This document shows positions 23,366 to 34,649 of a DNA stretch of 64,000 nt, piece by piece. Made by a program: the position numbers and the translations under genes. The notes under the pieces are model-generated. The model did no database searches, was not told the DNA's origin, and saw nothing but the letters and a program-made list of their open reading frames with translations. Source of the DNA: Pieris napi (lineage: Eukaryota > Arthropoda > Insecta > Lepidoptera > Pieridae); NCBI RefSeq assembly GCF_905475465.1, contig NC_062252.1:11036001-11100000 (forward strand). The letters run 5' to 3'. Each line of letters opens with the position of its first letter. Position 1 is the stretch's first letter.

Positions 23366-23856
23366 TCTATATATATAAAAATGAAACCCGTTTTCCGTTG
23401 TCACGACATCACATGAAAACGGCTCGACCGATTTGTCTGATTTTTTTTTTTTGTGTTTGTAATTGTCAGGAGAAGGTTCTTATAAAAGAAAAAAAGAAAA
23501 AAATTGCGCGGAAAATTAGAAAATTCAAGAATACTTAACCACCATACAATTCGAACTTTTTGGTGTAACCTTATGGCGTTTGACATAACACAACATTGAC
23601 AGAATGCGTGCTGCAAATATCGTCAGAGGATGTAAGAAAAATTAATATCGTTCAAAATATATGCTTCGATCGGAGTTATTATATTGATAATATAATAATA
23701 TGCGAGCCAGAAAAACAAACAAAGAATGTTGTATAACATAAAGCATTAGAATAATAAACACTTTGTTTCTGAAATATTTTTTAATTCATTATACCAATTT
23801 GAAATCAATATAAGTAATCATAGTAAAGACAGGACAACGTCTGTCGGGTCCGCTAG
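23366..23856 (+). mobile_element. Non-autonomous Helitron, 491 bp, both ends present
   Basis: It starts TCTATATATATAAAAATGAA after an A and ends CTGTCGGGTCCGCTAG before a T: the A|TC...CTAG|T arrangement of Helitron insertions. A small stem (GGAC...GTCC) lies just before the CTAG. GAAAACGGCTCGACCGATTT near the start is typical of short Helitrons in Lepidoptera. No replication initiator or helicase ORF, so it would depend on a master copy elsewhere. Confidence 0.82.
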
Positions 23857-24029
23857 TGATTAATAAATTTGATAAAATCTGGTAAGTATATCAAAATATG
23901 ACTCAAATCCTTCTATTTGATGACTATAATAAAAAAAATAGAATATTTTTAATTAAATATAAAACTTTTTTTTTTGAAATTTATTTTCTTTCTTTTTTAT
24001 TACATTTTGTCTAAGTAGTGGGAGTGAAA

Positions 24030-24225
24030 AAACCCCGTGGTACAACCCTTGGCTTTGGCCTCAGATTGCTGTGATAACTTGTTTTTTTTTTTCTAATAGA
24101 AGGTGATCAGCCTGCTATGCCTGACACACTTCGTAATATAAGCCGTATAGTGAGTCCGTTTCTGCATTCAAATCTTAAAGGTTTTATATCTGAGAGTTGC
24201 ACACTAAAGCCACTAGTCCAACACT
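24030..24225 (-). mobile_element. tRNA-derived SINE, diverged copy
   Basis: GTGATCAGCCTGCTATGCCT and GACACAC mark the SINE 3' half in reverse; the head (agtgttggactagtggcttt on the - strand) is at 24205-24225. The middle is replaced or decayed. Confidence 0.55.
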
Positions 24226-24750
24226 AATTTGGGTATTTTGTGAAAATGTAGGAATTTTGGACATTCCCAATGTAGGTCTACCACCGACAGATATGATTCA
24301 ATGGAATTCTATTCAAACTCTTTATTAGTTTGGTGTATTTAACAGGAAAAACGATATTTTGATAGCTGTCAAATCGAAAAACAAATGAAAATCAAAATAA
24401 AGTAGGATGTTGCTTCTCTAGTACAAGTCCAAGTCCAGTGTTCAGGGCTATTAGAAGCTTCTATGCCAAGAATGCTACACTTAGAAGCTTTGAGAGTATA
24501 CCAAAAAGGGAATTTCTACGTTAACTATATTGTATTTGGTTACACAATTCGTTGGGGCGTCGAAAACCTAGAGGATTTCACCGAAGGCAAAAGATTGAGT
24601 GGACAAGATGGGCTAATAAATTCAAAGACTCGTAGTCCTCAAACGAAAAAACGTAAAAGAAACCCAAAACCGAAATTGGTGACGGAAATTTATTCGCGCC
24701 AGATTTCACTGTAAAGCTGACCACGGTACACAGACATGTGTTACCCACCC

Positions 24751-24768
24751 AGAGAGAGAGAGAGAGAG
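24751..24768. repeat. GA microsatellite
   Basis: Nine GA units. Confidence 0.9.
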
Positions 24769-25059
24769 TTGCTCTATCTACACTATAGATATTCTTTACC
24801 CAATTCACGTACCATATTAATATATCATTTGCCATAAAAACAGAACATATTTTCATACATTTCCTCAATAAATATCCGTCACCTGGGGGTAAGACAAGTA
24901 ACGATGACACCGATCAAGATTAATGTTACGTACAACATATCACTCGACATACAAAACAGGATTTTAACGCGTAATTGTATGAGCAATTTGATACTTTACG
25001 TCTAGTACTATATTACTAGAGTAGAACATACGCACAATGTTAATACTCGGAAAAAACGC

Positions 25060-25262
25060 AGGCTGCAATTTCCCCGTACTAGACTATCTAAAGTTAGTAA
25101 TTCTTTTTTGGGGAAAGGGATACTCTTCTTTAATAAAATCCCAGAGGCTCTTTTATCTCTGCCTTTCAATAAATTTAAGAAATGTATTAAAGAAAAGCTG
25201 TGTAAAAAAGCTTACAATAAAGTCAACGATTATCTAGTTGATAAAAGGGCCTGGGACTAGTG
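25060..25262 (+). mobile_element. Non-LTR retrotransposon RT C-terminus
   Basis: One frame reads FNKIPEALLSLPFNKFKKCI, then KKAYNKVNDYLVDKRAWD and a stop. The pattern N.IP..L..LP...FK......L..KAY..V..YL is the C-terminus of a CR1/Jockey-like element. Followed by AT-rich 3' sequence. Confidence 0.72.
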
Positions 25263-25433
25263 CTAGACAGGCTACTTCTAATTAATTTGCGATATTTGTT
25301 TTGTTTTAAAATAAGTGTTGTTAGACATAGTCGTTTTGAATGATGATTTGCTATTTTAAAAGAGTATCGAGAGTATTACGCCAGCTTTTTCTCTCGGCCT
25401 AAACCCTCTATCTTAGTATGCAAAGACATCATC

Positions 25434-25463
25434 ATCACGTCATTGATTCAAATTCAATGACGT
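25434..25463. repeat. Hairpin, 12-bp stem
   Basis: TCACGTCATTGA, a 6-base AT-rich loop, and TCAATGACGTGA. The stem includes the ACGTCA motif of CREB-type sites, which may be chance. Confidence 0.7.
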
Positions 25464-25536
25464 GAAATAAGTGAAACCTGTATCTTATGTTCCATAATAA
25501 ACATATTTTATTTTTCTTATTAACAATACCATCAGA

Positions 25537-25600
25537 TGATATAAGTCAAAGTCAAAATCATTTATTAATATGGGTAACACAATGTACAAATATCAACGCC
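25537..25600 (-). mobile_element. Non-LTR tail with TTTGAC repeat
   Basis: AAGTCAAAGTCAAAATCATT is the reverse of a (TTTGAC)n tail, like those at 26700, 28503 and 29459. Confidence 0.5.
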
Positions 25601-26699
25601 GAAAAAACGAAAATATATATAAAATCTTCTGATAAATGTATACTTACAAAACATACATTTCGTAATAAACAAATTATATAGCAAGGGGTCAAGTATCCTT
25701 ATCGAAATGTATAAATTATATTGTGATATAATATTTGGAGAACGGACGCCAAAACCTCGGGCTGTGACCTTTGTTATTGTTCCTTTGATCCTGGGTATAA
25801 GGTTCTACTCTGTATAATAGAAAACAACCTTGTTAATGACATATACATAGAAATAAACTAATATTTAGTAATTCTCTGATTAAATTACTCAAACACTGTT
25901 TTCGGTGGCTTATCACTATTATCTATGTATAAGGTATTTATCTATTTCTCTCAAATCTATGACTTATTCTACGATGGACTGAAGTGTACATCCAAGACAT
26001 CGCTTAATCTATGCCCTTGCTTTAAAAGGCATAAATATATATATGAAGAATTTTTTTGACGTTCGTAAGCTAACATAACAAATAGTTGTTGTAAATGTTC
26101 ACCAACAACTTCCAAACTTATGAAAAACATAGAATTTAATTCAAAAAGAAATACCCGAGACATTATGATCTGCTGTTAAACATGCTAAGTTGATAAGGCC
26201 TGTATCAAGATTAAAATCTATATGAACACAACACTGTGATTCTATAAATGTTTACTCGGAATTTCATACCCGCTTGCGGTTTTAATTACTGTACGAGGTT
26301 ACACAGGAAATTAATACGTGGTGAGCGAAAACATTTTTAAAGTCCCGAGCCGTAGTACAAGGGTGATTTTAGAATTACATGTTTGTTTGCAGTCGTTGCG
26401 TGAATTAAATATGGGTAAAACAAAAGACGAAATGTTGGCGCAATTTACCATATTATTTTAAGTGCAACGTCACACGATAGAACGTAAAAATAACAAGGAA
26501 AAATAATGATGGCTTTTATTGAAAAGTGAAGATTGCATTAAAAATTTGGATGTGACTTAAAATGGCTGGCGACATGAATACAATTTTCACGATGATTGAC
26601 TTATTGAATCTGTTACTATCGGGTCAATAAAGTCTTGAAGTACCTATGTAAAAAAAATATCAACAATTTAAAAACAAATGGTGACCAGTATTATACTCG

Positions 26700-26900
26700 A
26701 AACAGGTCAAATCTAAGTCAAGTCAAGTCAAATTAACTTTTACTTGGATAAACAAGTACACTTATGAACGTCAGAAAAGTTAAATTAATTCTAAATTTAC
26801 ATTTACTACCGCAAGTCAAGGGCGTAGAGCGGGCAAGCGTACGACCATCCACGCTCCAGAAGATAAACCACCCCTTATATGGCAATTGTATTCGTAATTT
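26700..26900 (-). mobile_element. Non-LTR retroposon with TTGAC tail
   Basis: Starts with AAGTCAAGTCAAGTCAAAT (a tail read in reverse), then AAACAAGTACACTTATGAACGT and GTCAAGGGCGTAGAGCGGG, shared with 58680-58780. Confidence 0.65.
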
Positions 26901-27204
26901 TCATTTCAAAAAAATATTGATGCTACTTTACTAACCCACCAGTATTTTAATTCTTTCACTATTCGTCACAAGAACGCATGTTGAATTCCAATAAGGAAAA
27001 CATTAAAATTGACTTATAAATAAGTCATCATATCCTTCAGAGTTGATGATCAGCTATCTTGGACATCCCGGATTTCTCATGTTGATTTTCGTTCACCAAT
27101 TCAAGATTCTAAGATCAGTTCACCAGTCCGCCCCGAGGTTTAATGCACGATCCTAGGTTGAGAACCACTCGTTAGAACTACTACTGTTTCGGAAAAACAC
27201 CTTT

Positions 27205-27545
27205 TGTATGGCAATTAAAGTTTACAATAAATTACCAAAAGAATTAAAAGATCTTCCGTCTAGAGTCTTTAAAAAGCGACTTAGTGCATTACTTTTAGAA
27301 AAAATTTACTATTTAATAAATGATTATTTGCGTGAAACACCGTAATTGATATAAATTTAATGATGTAATGTATATAGTATAATAGACTAGATAATATAAG
27401 AATTGACTTTGACTAATAATGTAAAATTCCTTAAGACAATTTTGCGCGCCATTGTGTGTGGCAGAATATGCGAACGATTTACGATTGTATCACCATAACA
27501 TTTTGTACAATATTCTTGCAATAAATAAATTATTATTATTACTAC
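27205..27545 (+). mobile_element. CR1-like RT C-terminus followed by a second non-LTR 3' tail
   Basis: 27209-27344 reads MAIKVYNKLPKELKDLPSRV, then RLSALLLEKIYYLINDYLRE and TP, stop: the C-terminus of a CR1-like RT, related to 14930-15300. After an ATTGACTTTGAC tail, 27424-27545 carries GACAATTTTGCGCGCCATTG and ACATTTTGTACAATATTCTT followed by an AATAAA/TTA run, the 3' end of another non-LTR family. Confidence 0.75.
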
Positions 27546-28148
27546 AGATTGCCTGTTTTAATCAGTGAATCGAACATATAATATGAAATATGTATAATTT
27601 TCTGTCTGTGTTATGAATTCAGCCTTTAATACCAAGTAGCTATCAACCCATAAATGTTCATACTAAACTAAGCGCATTAAAGTTCAATTCACTTATCTAA
27701 GCAAAGTTTGAACAAGAATTTTAAAAGCATAGTTTGTGCAGCACTTGTATTAGTGTACTTTGAAGCAATATCTATTGTAGCTCGCAACTCGATCGTTGAA
27801 GATTAAACTATAAATAACTTGATAATTTGTTATAGTCGAGATTACTGCTTGTTTATAGAAAATTAAGGCAAGCTTTTAGCTAGAGGAGTTAATATAGAGA
27901 TACTGAAACAAATTAAAAACTTAGTTCATGAAGAGAACATAAAAAAATGCCTAGAATGAACGACTTCTCTCATCATATACATATATTGAACCTAACAACC
28001 CTACGGATCCTTAAGACCTACAAACGTATCATAACACATAAATAGTGAATATATAAATAAGTACGGGATGTCTGCACCAAGAGACCTAAGGTAACAGACG
28101 GAGCCCTACGGGTAGGATCAAAGGTTCCAGATGGTGGGATTGTCTTAA

Positions 28149-29141
28149 CACGTTCACTGCGGCAAGTAAAATAATAATTTTTCTAAGGTGCGGCGGCGGG
28201 CCAAAATGCGCCCCCAATGATATTTCCGCCGGTGCGTGGCAGGTCTTTCTAGACCCAACAGCACTAGGATAGATTAAATTGCTATAACTTTGTGGAAACA
28301 TAATGTATACATTTTTGTTTTATATTGTTAGAATGACATTGAACCCAACTTCCTTAGGTTTGATTCGCCCCGGGATCTGGCAAACGGGAAATGAGAAATA
28401 AAACAGGAAAAGCGGCAGGCCGATATCGACCTGAACCGCACTAGAATATATTTTTAGTAGTGATGGGACAGAGAAATATCGAAAATAAAACAGAATTATC
28501 GTAAACTCAACTCAAACTCAAACTCAAAATATCTTTATTCAAGGTAACCAAGTACACTTTTGAATCGTCAAGTTAAATTAATCGTAAGTTTACATTTACT
28601 ACTAAAGGAACTGAAAAATTTATTTATTTACTTATGTGTCTTGGAAACAGAAATACTTTTTATTTTTCTTAGTGGAAAATATTTCTTCACTGCTGTCACT
28701 ATCACTGTCAATAACTGCAAGGCGAATTACTCTATTTTCCAAAATTTGTTTTTTTCTTGTATTGCTTGCCATCGTTGATAATATCGAACGCTATGTTAGA
28801 TCAGTTAGATAGCACAACACTAACTGGTCGGGCGCGCGCTCTGTGCGGTATCGGGTCGCCAGCTGCCTGTTGGGTGGGCGGGCTGAAATAGGCCCACTGC
28901 CGCACTCAGCGGATGCAAAGCAGCGTCAGTGCGTGGTAGGTCGATAAAAGCCTGCCGTTATGTTTTGATGGGGAAAACCTACAATTTTGACCGCAAGATG
29001 AAATATATATTTGTCCCTTTCGAATTTTTACAAACACCTGAGATAATCGTTACGCACCAGCGAGAGGGACATAGATTTCTTCGTCCGCACCAGCGGAAAT
29101 ACCGCGGCAGGCTGATATCGGCCTGTTACGCAGTGAACGTG
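28149..29141. mobile_element. piggyBac-type MITE, 993 bp, TTAA target
   Basis: TTAA at 28145-28148 is followed by CACGTTCACTGCG, and CGCAGTGAACGTG ends at 29141 before TTAA (29142-29145): 13-bp perfect inverted ends with the TTAA duplication of piggyBac elements. Subterminal parts repeat GGCAGG..GATATCG.CCTG (28415 and 29107) and GTGCGTGG.AGGTC (28232 and 28930). No transposase ORF. A retroposon tail (28503-28620) lies inside it. Confidence 0.87.
28503..28620 (-). mobile_element. Non-LTR tail with TTTGAG repeat inside the piggyBac MITE
   Basis: ACTCAACTCAAACTCAAACT followed by CAAAATATCTTTATTCAAGG reads as a (TTTGAG)n tail on the - strand, then sequence related to 26745-26810. Confidence 0.65.
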
Positions 29142-29458
29142 TTAAAGCTATCGGGCAGGTTCGTCACGATAATTAATGGCTTGAAGTAGTCTTCGCCACT
29201 TTGAGAGGAAGCGAGAAATGAGTAAGACAGAGCAATATTTAAATCTGATTTATTGTTCAAAGACAATATCTTAAATACTACTTACACCTATTTACACATA
29301 CATGATATTGAATTGGTAGATATTTTGAGGGGGTGATTAGGATATTTTCTTGATTGGGTTTTAATCTCTAGGACTCTGTTTCCGATAACACTCTGTCCGC
29401 CTACTCAAATTCGTCAAAAACATTAAGCATTAAAACATAATAAATTTTTGCTTGATAC

Positions 29459-29760
29459 GTGCAAATCAAATCAAATCAAAATACGTTTATTCAATTTAGA
29501 TGCTTCTTAGAGCATGCTTATGAATGTCAACAACGTTTACAAAATTCACGAAAGAGCAGGACTACGCCATCCGTTCGCAAAACTACCAGGAGGCCTTGTT
29601 CTGAGAAGAACGGGCAAGAAACTCAGCAAGTTTTGCCCTCCCGTGCTTCACAAATATAGTGAAAGGTGTATGTATGTCTATGTAGTCCTGAGTACCACGT
29701 GGTTCCACGGGTGTCAAATTGTGCATACTCGGCTTAATTAAGAACGTAAGACACTTTAGC
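29459..29760 (-). mobile_element. Non-LTR retroposon with TTTGA tail
   Basis: AATCAAATCAAATCAAAATACG then GTTTATTCAATTTAGATGCT is a reversed (TTTGA)n tail. The body (GGACTACGCCATCCG to CTCAGCAAGTTTTGCCCTCC) is moderately GC-rich and looks like decayed repeat sequence. Family not named. Confidence 0.55.
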
Positions 29761-30289
29761 ATAAGCCACTAAGAATAGTCAGACATAATGTAGACATGTA
29801 AGAAAGAAAACGTGCGCAGCATCGCGCTGCTACACTTTGTAATTAAAATAAGTTTTATATTATATATTAAATTAGTTTATAGAACTTTGTACATGGTCTT
29901 CACATATAATTATCAAGTCAATGTATACAAAATATTGTAAAAACTATTTTTAAAGAGTAAGTATGGGGTTTCTTACCCGTTCCTCTCCATATGAATCGTT
30001 TTGGAAGGGGCAACTACATTCATTTTTTTTAATATTTTTAACATGTACTTGTACATCTATTAAACATGCACTTTTAAAAGTCAAACAATAGTGCATTTTA
30101 AATAAGGCTAATTGAAATATGTAAATGATTAGACTTTTTGACATTTGGTTGTTTGTGACCTCCGGCGGAAACCAACATAATTGACTGTTGTTAGTAGTTA
30201 TTAAGAAAACCCAATAAACCGATTGTACAAGAGATTTCATCATGTCAAACCAAACCAATATAAAAACGTTGTATACTTATAAACTTTTT

Positions 30290-30618
30290 GACGTGATAAC
30301 GTCTTTAAAATCGTTTTAGTCGGGTGACATGTTCAGAAACTTGTGTCACACCAAAACCTCACGAGCGCGATCGCAGGTATAACGAGAGAGAGACGGACCG
30401 ATCTCCCGTCTCATCTCGAGCGCTGCCAGTCATTCCGTGAATGTATGAAGAAAAATGTATATCATAGTCGAATAAGTAAACTTGTCATTTTACACCCGAA
30501 ATTTATCATCAAAAGTGTGAATAAAACGATAGATGTAATTTAAAATTTGAAAAAATTGTTATCTTCATTAATTCCTTACTTCCCAAAAACTTATATCACC
30601 AATAAGACGTTATCACGT
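30290..30618. mobile_element. Possible MITE with 15-bp inverted ends
   Basis: GACGTGATAACGTCTT at 30290 and AAGACGTTATCACGT at 30603-30617 are inverted repeats. Each arm itself holds a near palindrome (GACGTgataACGTC). Target duplication not clear. Confidence 0.45.
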
Positions 30619-30704
30619 AAACATCTCGATCGTAAACCTACTTTACAAACAACCAATATTTTTTTAATTATTAAATCTTTAGCATTTTCCAGCAACTTGT
30701 TTGG

Positions 30705-31015
30705 AATTAAACTCCTTCGAAATGGCTCGACCAATTTTGTGCGCATATCTGTTAGGTCTGCAAATCGGACAACATCTATTTTTCATCCCCCTAAATATAA
30801 AGGGTCTTCCATCCTTAAATTTTTTATTTTATATTTTGGACAACATTTTTTTGTTTTTTTATGATACAACATACAAAAAATACATACAACCCTTAATTTT
30901 CACCCCCCTACGACCAACCCCTATTTTTTATTATAGTATATAGTTATTTTTATTAAACTAAACAATGTTTCCTAGAAATAATAGATGGCAAAACAACGTT
31001 TGCCGGGTCAGCTAG
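30705..31015 (+). mobile_element. Helitron-like element, 3' part
   Basis: Ends with GGCAAAACAACGTTTGCC, a hairpin with a 6-bp stem, then GGGTCAGCTAG before T: the 3' terminus of a Helitron. CTCGACCAATTTTGTGCGCA upstream matches the early part of such elements. The 5' TC end is not found. Confidence 0.65.
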
Positions 31016-31362
31016 TACATACTTACATAAATTATGCGTCAGTACATCCATATTTTTTAGATAAAAAATATCCCCTATTTATACCCAGAATAACTACAGA
31101 TAAAAAACATTTACAGACGTTTGCATAACGAATGCCCCTAACGATGTAATCTTAAACCGATAAAAATACTGGGTCAGAAGAATAATCAAATCAGATACGA
31201 AACAATGACAATATTAAACCCTCGACCTTTGCAATTCGCTCAAGGGTAAGCGCAAAAATGTCCCAGAAAAGAGAAACTTAAATGATTTTTCTCAAGTTGA
31301 ACGAGTGCTTGGTTGTGGCGTAATTTAAAAATGTATGCGGGTTTAGGTTTTTGTTAATGTAA

Positions 31363-31456
31363 CAAGGGGCAAACGGGCAGGGCACAACTGATGTTAAGTC
31401 CGATAAGATACCGCTGCCCATAGACGCCACCTCACATTGCCAGAGGGCTCGCAAGC
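31363..31456 (-). mobile_element. Short 3' fragment of the non-LTR family at 42205-44456
   Basis: On the - strand it reads CTTGCGAGCCCTCTGGCAAT, GGGCAGCGGTATCTTATCGG and CCTGCCCGTTTGCCCCTTGT, as at 44340-44430. Confidence 0.72.
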
Positions 31457-31479
31457 AGTGGTAGATTTACAAATTTTCA

Positions 31480-31720
31480 AGGTACAGGCTGTGAAGGTTT
31501 TGGACATGTAACACGGAGAGATCTAGAAAGTTTAGAAAAACTTATTGCAACTAGCAGAGTAGCGGGCAGACCTCGAGGCCGATTCCCTAGCCGCTGGACT
31601 GATGAAGTAAAGGCCCTTACAGGTGATACCATCACAGCACAGAGGATTGAAGAAGACAGGGGAGAGTGGAGGAAGATCTGCGGCGCCACGATCTGAAATG
31701 AAGAATGCTACTGAAGAAGA
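31480..31720 (+). mobile_element. RTE-type endonuclease-RT protein, C-terminal fragment
   Basis: One frame reads GHVTRRDLESLEKLIATSRV, then GRPRGRFPSRWTDEVKALTG and WRKICGATI, stop. GHV.R......KL......GRPR.R...RW.D.......W is the C-terminus of RTE-clade proteins. It ends GAAGAAGAATGTATA, like the fragment at 58000. Confidence 0.75.
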
Positions 31721-32191
31721 ATGTATAATAGGTATTACCGTATGGTTTTTTAAAAACCAAATTTAATTGAAATTTAATTTCGAGTTTCGCTGACAGGAAA
31801 GCGAAAGCACTTGAAACGACAAATTATTAAAATAAAAATCACGTTTATAATTCTAGTAACAAATATATAGTTTAAATATTTTAATGGTACGCATAAAGTC
31901 TAGCCTATGCTTTGGACCACACAAGAATGATAGCGGCGTTCCCTCAGGGTCACATTTCTTACCTGGACAAATCCCACGCTCCAAAATGTAACGCTAAGAG
32001 TTAACCTTCGAGGACTGAATAGACGCAATTCTCTTCTTAACCCTCATAAATATGACCAGTAAGTGCGGACTTTAACTGATTGACATGTTTATTTGTATGG
32101 TTCAAACAAAATAGCTAATTTTATTCATCTTAATTATTGGAGCTCTTTTAACAGCTTAGCTTTTTATGCTAAACCTAAATAACTGTTTAAA

Positions 32192-32991
32192 GCCGGGTCC
32201 ACATTTGTAGCATTTCGGTGTATCGTATCTCCGTTGCGTGGCTTCGGCGCGTATCATGATCGTTAGTTTGGACGCAAAATGATACCCGTTTATGATACAT
32301 GCCGTATCGGATACGGCCCGATCCGCACTAAGCGCGTATCTTGATACACCTCGTATCCGATACGAGTATCACGATCGGTGGTATGGACGTATTTTGACAC
32401 TGTATCACGATACTGTATCGCGATACGATACTTGATACACCCCGAACCATCCTGTGTCGGTTTTTTCGCGATCATCAAAGGGAATACACAACATCAATGG
32501 GTGACATGCGAGTGAAATTTTTGTATTTTCCGCTGGTATGCTGAAATTTGAAATCTCTCATCAATGGTATTCCACCATATTTGTTTCGGTTTCTAAACAT
32601 TTCCAGCGCCGTCTACGTCTGGATTTAACTTTTTTTTAAATACTATTAATGATAATATAACAGGCGCTAGTCACCGCCAAACTGTGAGCAATTGCTGACA
32701 TGGCTAAACCGTTTGGGAACGAAGACATGACTGAACCGTACGAGAAGGGAAAGGTGCACTGAAAGACACGCGCATCAGGATACATCGGAAGAAAAGTGAA
32801 GCGTCTATATTTGTAAAGTTAAAGCCGATACACTGACATGATACAGCATTTGATAAGTATGGACGCGTTTTTTACAAGATACGCCTTAAATATACGACAT
32901 AGACAAAATGAGCGTCCATATTTATGATACAGATACTAGATACGATACGACTGATCGTGATACGTCAACATGCTACAATTGTGGACCCGGC
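32192..32991. mobile_element. 800-bp inverted-repeat element packed with GATAC motifs
   Basis: GCCGGGTCCACATTTGTAGC at the left and GCTACAATTGTGGACCCGGC at the right are inverted repeats with one mismatch (22 bp in all). Between 32215 and 32450, and again at 32760-32965, GATAC/GTATC occurs many times, often as small palindromes (GTATCGGATAC, GTATCCGATACGAGTATC, GATACTGTATCGCGATACGATAC). No transposase frame is seen and no target duplication is clear. Superfamily unknown. Confidence 0.75.
32750..32878 (+). repeat. Direct duplication, copy A (inside the GATAC element)
   Basis: From GAAAGGTGCACTGAAAGACA to GGACGCGTTTTTTACAAG; nearly identical to 33003-33136. Confidence 0.9.
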
Positions 32992-33002
32992 GGTAGTATA
33001 GT

Positions 33003-33136
33003 AAAGGTGCACTGAAAGACACGCGTATCAGGAAAAGATACATCGGAAGAAAAGTGAAGCGTCTATATTTGTAAAGTAAATGCCGATACACTGACATGAT
33101 ACAGCATTTGATAAGTATGGACGCGTTTTTTACAAG
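33003..33136 (+). repeat. Direct duplication, copy B (outside the GATAC element)
   Basis: Same 130 bases as copy A with a small insertion (AGGAAAAGATAC for AGGATAC) and few changes. It starts only 12 bases past the right end of the element. Confidence 0.9.
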
Positions 33137-34417
33137 TTACAAACGAAACGGGTTATTTACAATTAAAATTCTTCGATCGATCGATGTGGAAAGCTATCCT
33201 AATCTTACTAGTTATTATAGGAATCATCTTGATTTTAATTGAAAACAGTAGGTTTTTGTGAGGCCAGTTCTTGAAGAACTATAAAGTGACTTTTCATAAT
33301 AATTTTATTAAACTCTTTATAATGAACAAATATTTTCATATTTAGTGTAATTATTTTTATAATCACCTTACAAAACTAACATTTTGAGGTGCCGAAATTT
33401 CAAAGAAAGACACCTGAGGTCATAAACAGCCTTCTCGCCTTTGTTATTGTTAATTGCATTAACACGTGTGCCATTATTCTTAGATTACATTGCCTGTAGG
33501 AAATTTCGGTCTCAGTTACATCGTCACCTATCGTGTATTATCAGTCGTAAGCAAACTTTGAAACCGTCAAGATGGCTAGACAAAATACTCAAAAAAATAC
33601 AACACAAATATTGGTCAGGTAAAGTTATATGTGTAAAGAATAATTTACATATTGTTAGTAATAAAATTAGAAAATATTGTAATTGGTTGTTTTTTTTCAC
33701 CTTATAACGAAAACTCTCTTTAATGCCCTTGAAATCCGTTATAGAGAGTGTACACTGTATATGTATTGTGTATGTCCTTTTCAAAAACACAAATTAACAG
33801 AAAGAAATCAATAAGCTCTTATTATCATAAAATAAAACAAATTTTCGATTCGGTATATATTTTTTTCCAATAATGTAATCCAATAATAAATAGTGGAGTC
33901 AAAGACTTCTGGATTACGGAGGTAAACGTTTTAAACAAATTAGATTTGTAGGGCTTATGTTGTGAGTAGCAATCTCCATTCAGTGCTGATAAATTGCCTA
34001 TCTTTTACAAGACAAATTAGCTATGAATAAATAGTTTTGCTTGCTATCAAAATTCTAAATATGTAAAACTTCACTTAATCAAATTAAATTATTACTTAAA
34101 AACGTTATTAGTAATCATAACAATCAAATATACAGTACAGTAGAACCTCGATAACGTAAACCTCTGTTACTTCAAAAAATACTATGTTCCCTTCCCATCA
34201 GAGCCCAAAACCTCTATAACTTAAAATACGCAACCACTATAACTTAAATAAATAATCTCTGTATAGGCCCTCAGTAACTAAAAGAAATGTTTCCACAACC
34301 TCTATAACATAAAATTGTTTGTGAATGAGTCATTTTGAAAGAGTATCAAAACAAATGGTTTCGGTATTTATTGCTTGCACGTGTTTACTAATGTATTGTT
34401 AACGTAAACAATACATT

Positions 34418-34421
34418 ACCT
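34418..34421. repeat. Target-site duplication of the provirus, left
   Basis: ACCT directly before the LTR, matched by ACCT at 42080-42083. Confidence 0.85.
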
Positions 34422-34649
34422 AGTCAAAACGCGAGGTCGCGCTGGAGCGTTTTTAAAAAGAATAAAATTTTATTTTTTAATTAATATTTAATCAACCGGT
34501 TACATTGGTGATTAGCTTAAGACTAACTTATAAACTTAATATCGAATAATCGAGACTGGGAGCTAGACAGTCCGTCAGCATATTCCGTGAGAACACGCGT
34601 GGGCGTTTCTGTTTAAAGATTAGGAAATATGTCTTGTGACTGTATAACT
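34422..34649 (-). repeat. 3' LTR of the provirus, 228 bp
   Basis: On the - strand it begins AGTTATACAG and ends GCGTTTTGACT. No difference from 41852-42079 was found by eye. The last codons and stop of env (to 34613) lie inside it. Confidence 0.95.

Larger units (their letters stand above)
23857..28144. other. Intergenic stretch with SINE and non-LTR scraps
   Basis: Listed repeats are at 24030, 24751, 25060, 25434, 25537, 26700 and 27205. I see nothing that looks like a host gene; the ORF at 24463-24714 has no domain I recognise and lies in AT-rich sequence. Confidence 0.6.
29146..34135. other. Intergenic stretch with retroposon and DNA-element scraps
   Basis: It contains the elements listed at 29459, 30290, 30705, 31363, 31480, 32192 and 33003. 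No host gene seen. Confidence 0.6.

Noticed and set aside
24463..24714. 83-codon ORF with a basic C-terminus
   Set aside because: The basic end (KTRSPQTKKRKRNPKPK) looks like a nuclear protein, but no domain, no exon context and decayed surroundings; more likely repeat debris.
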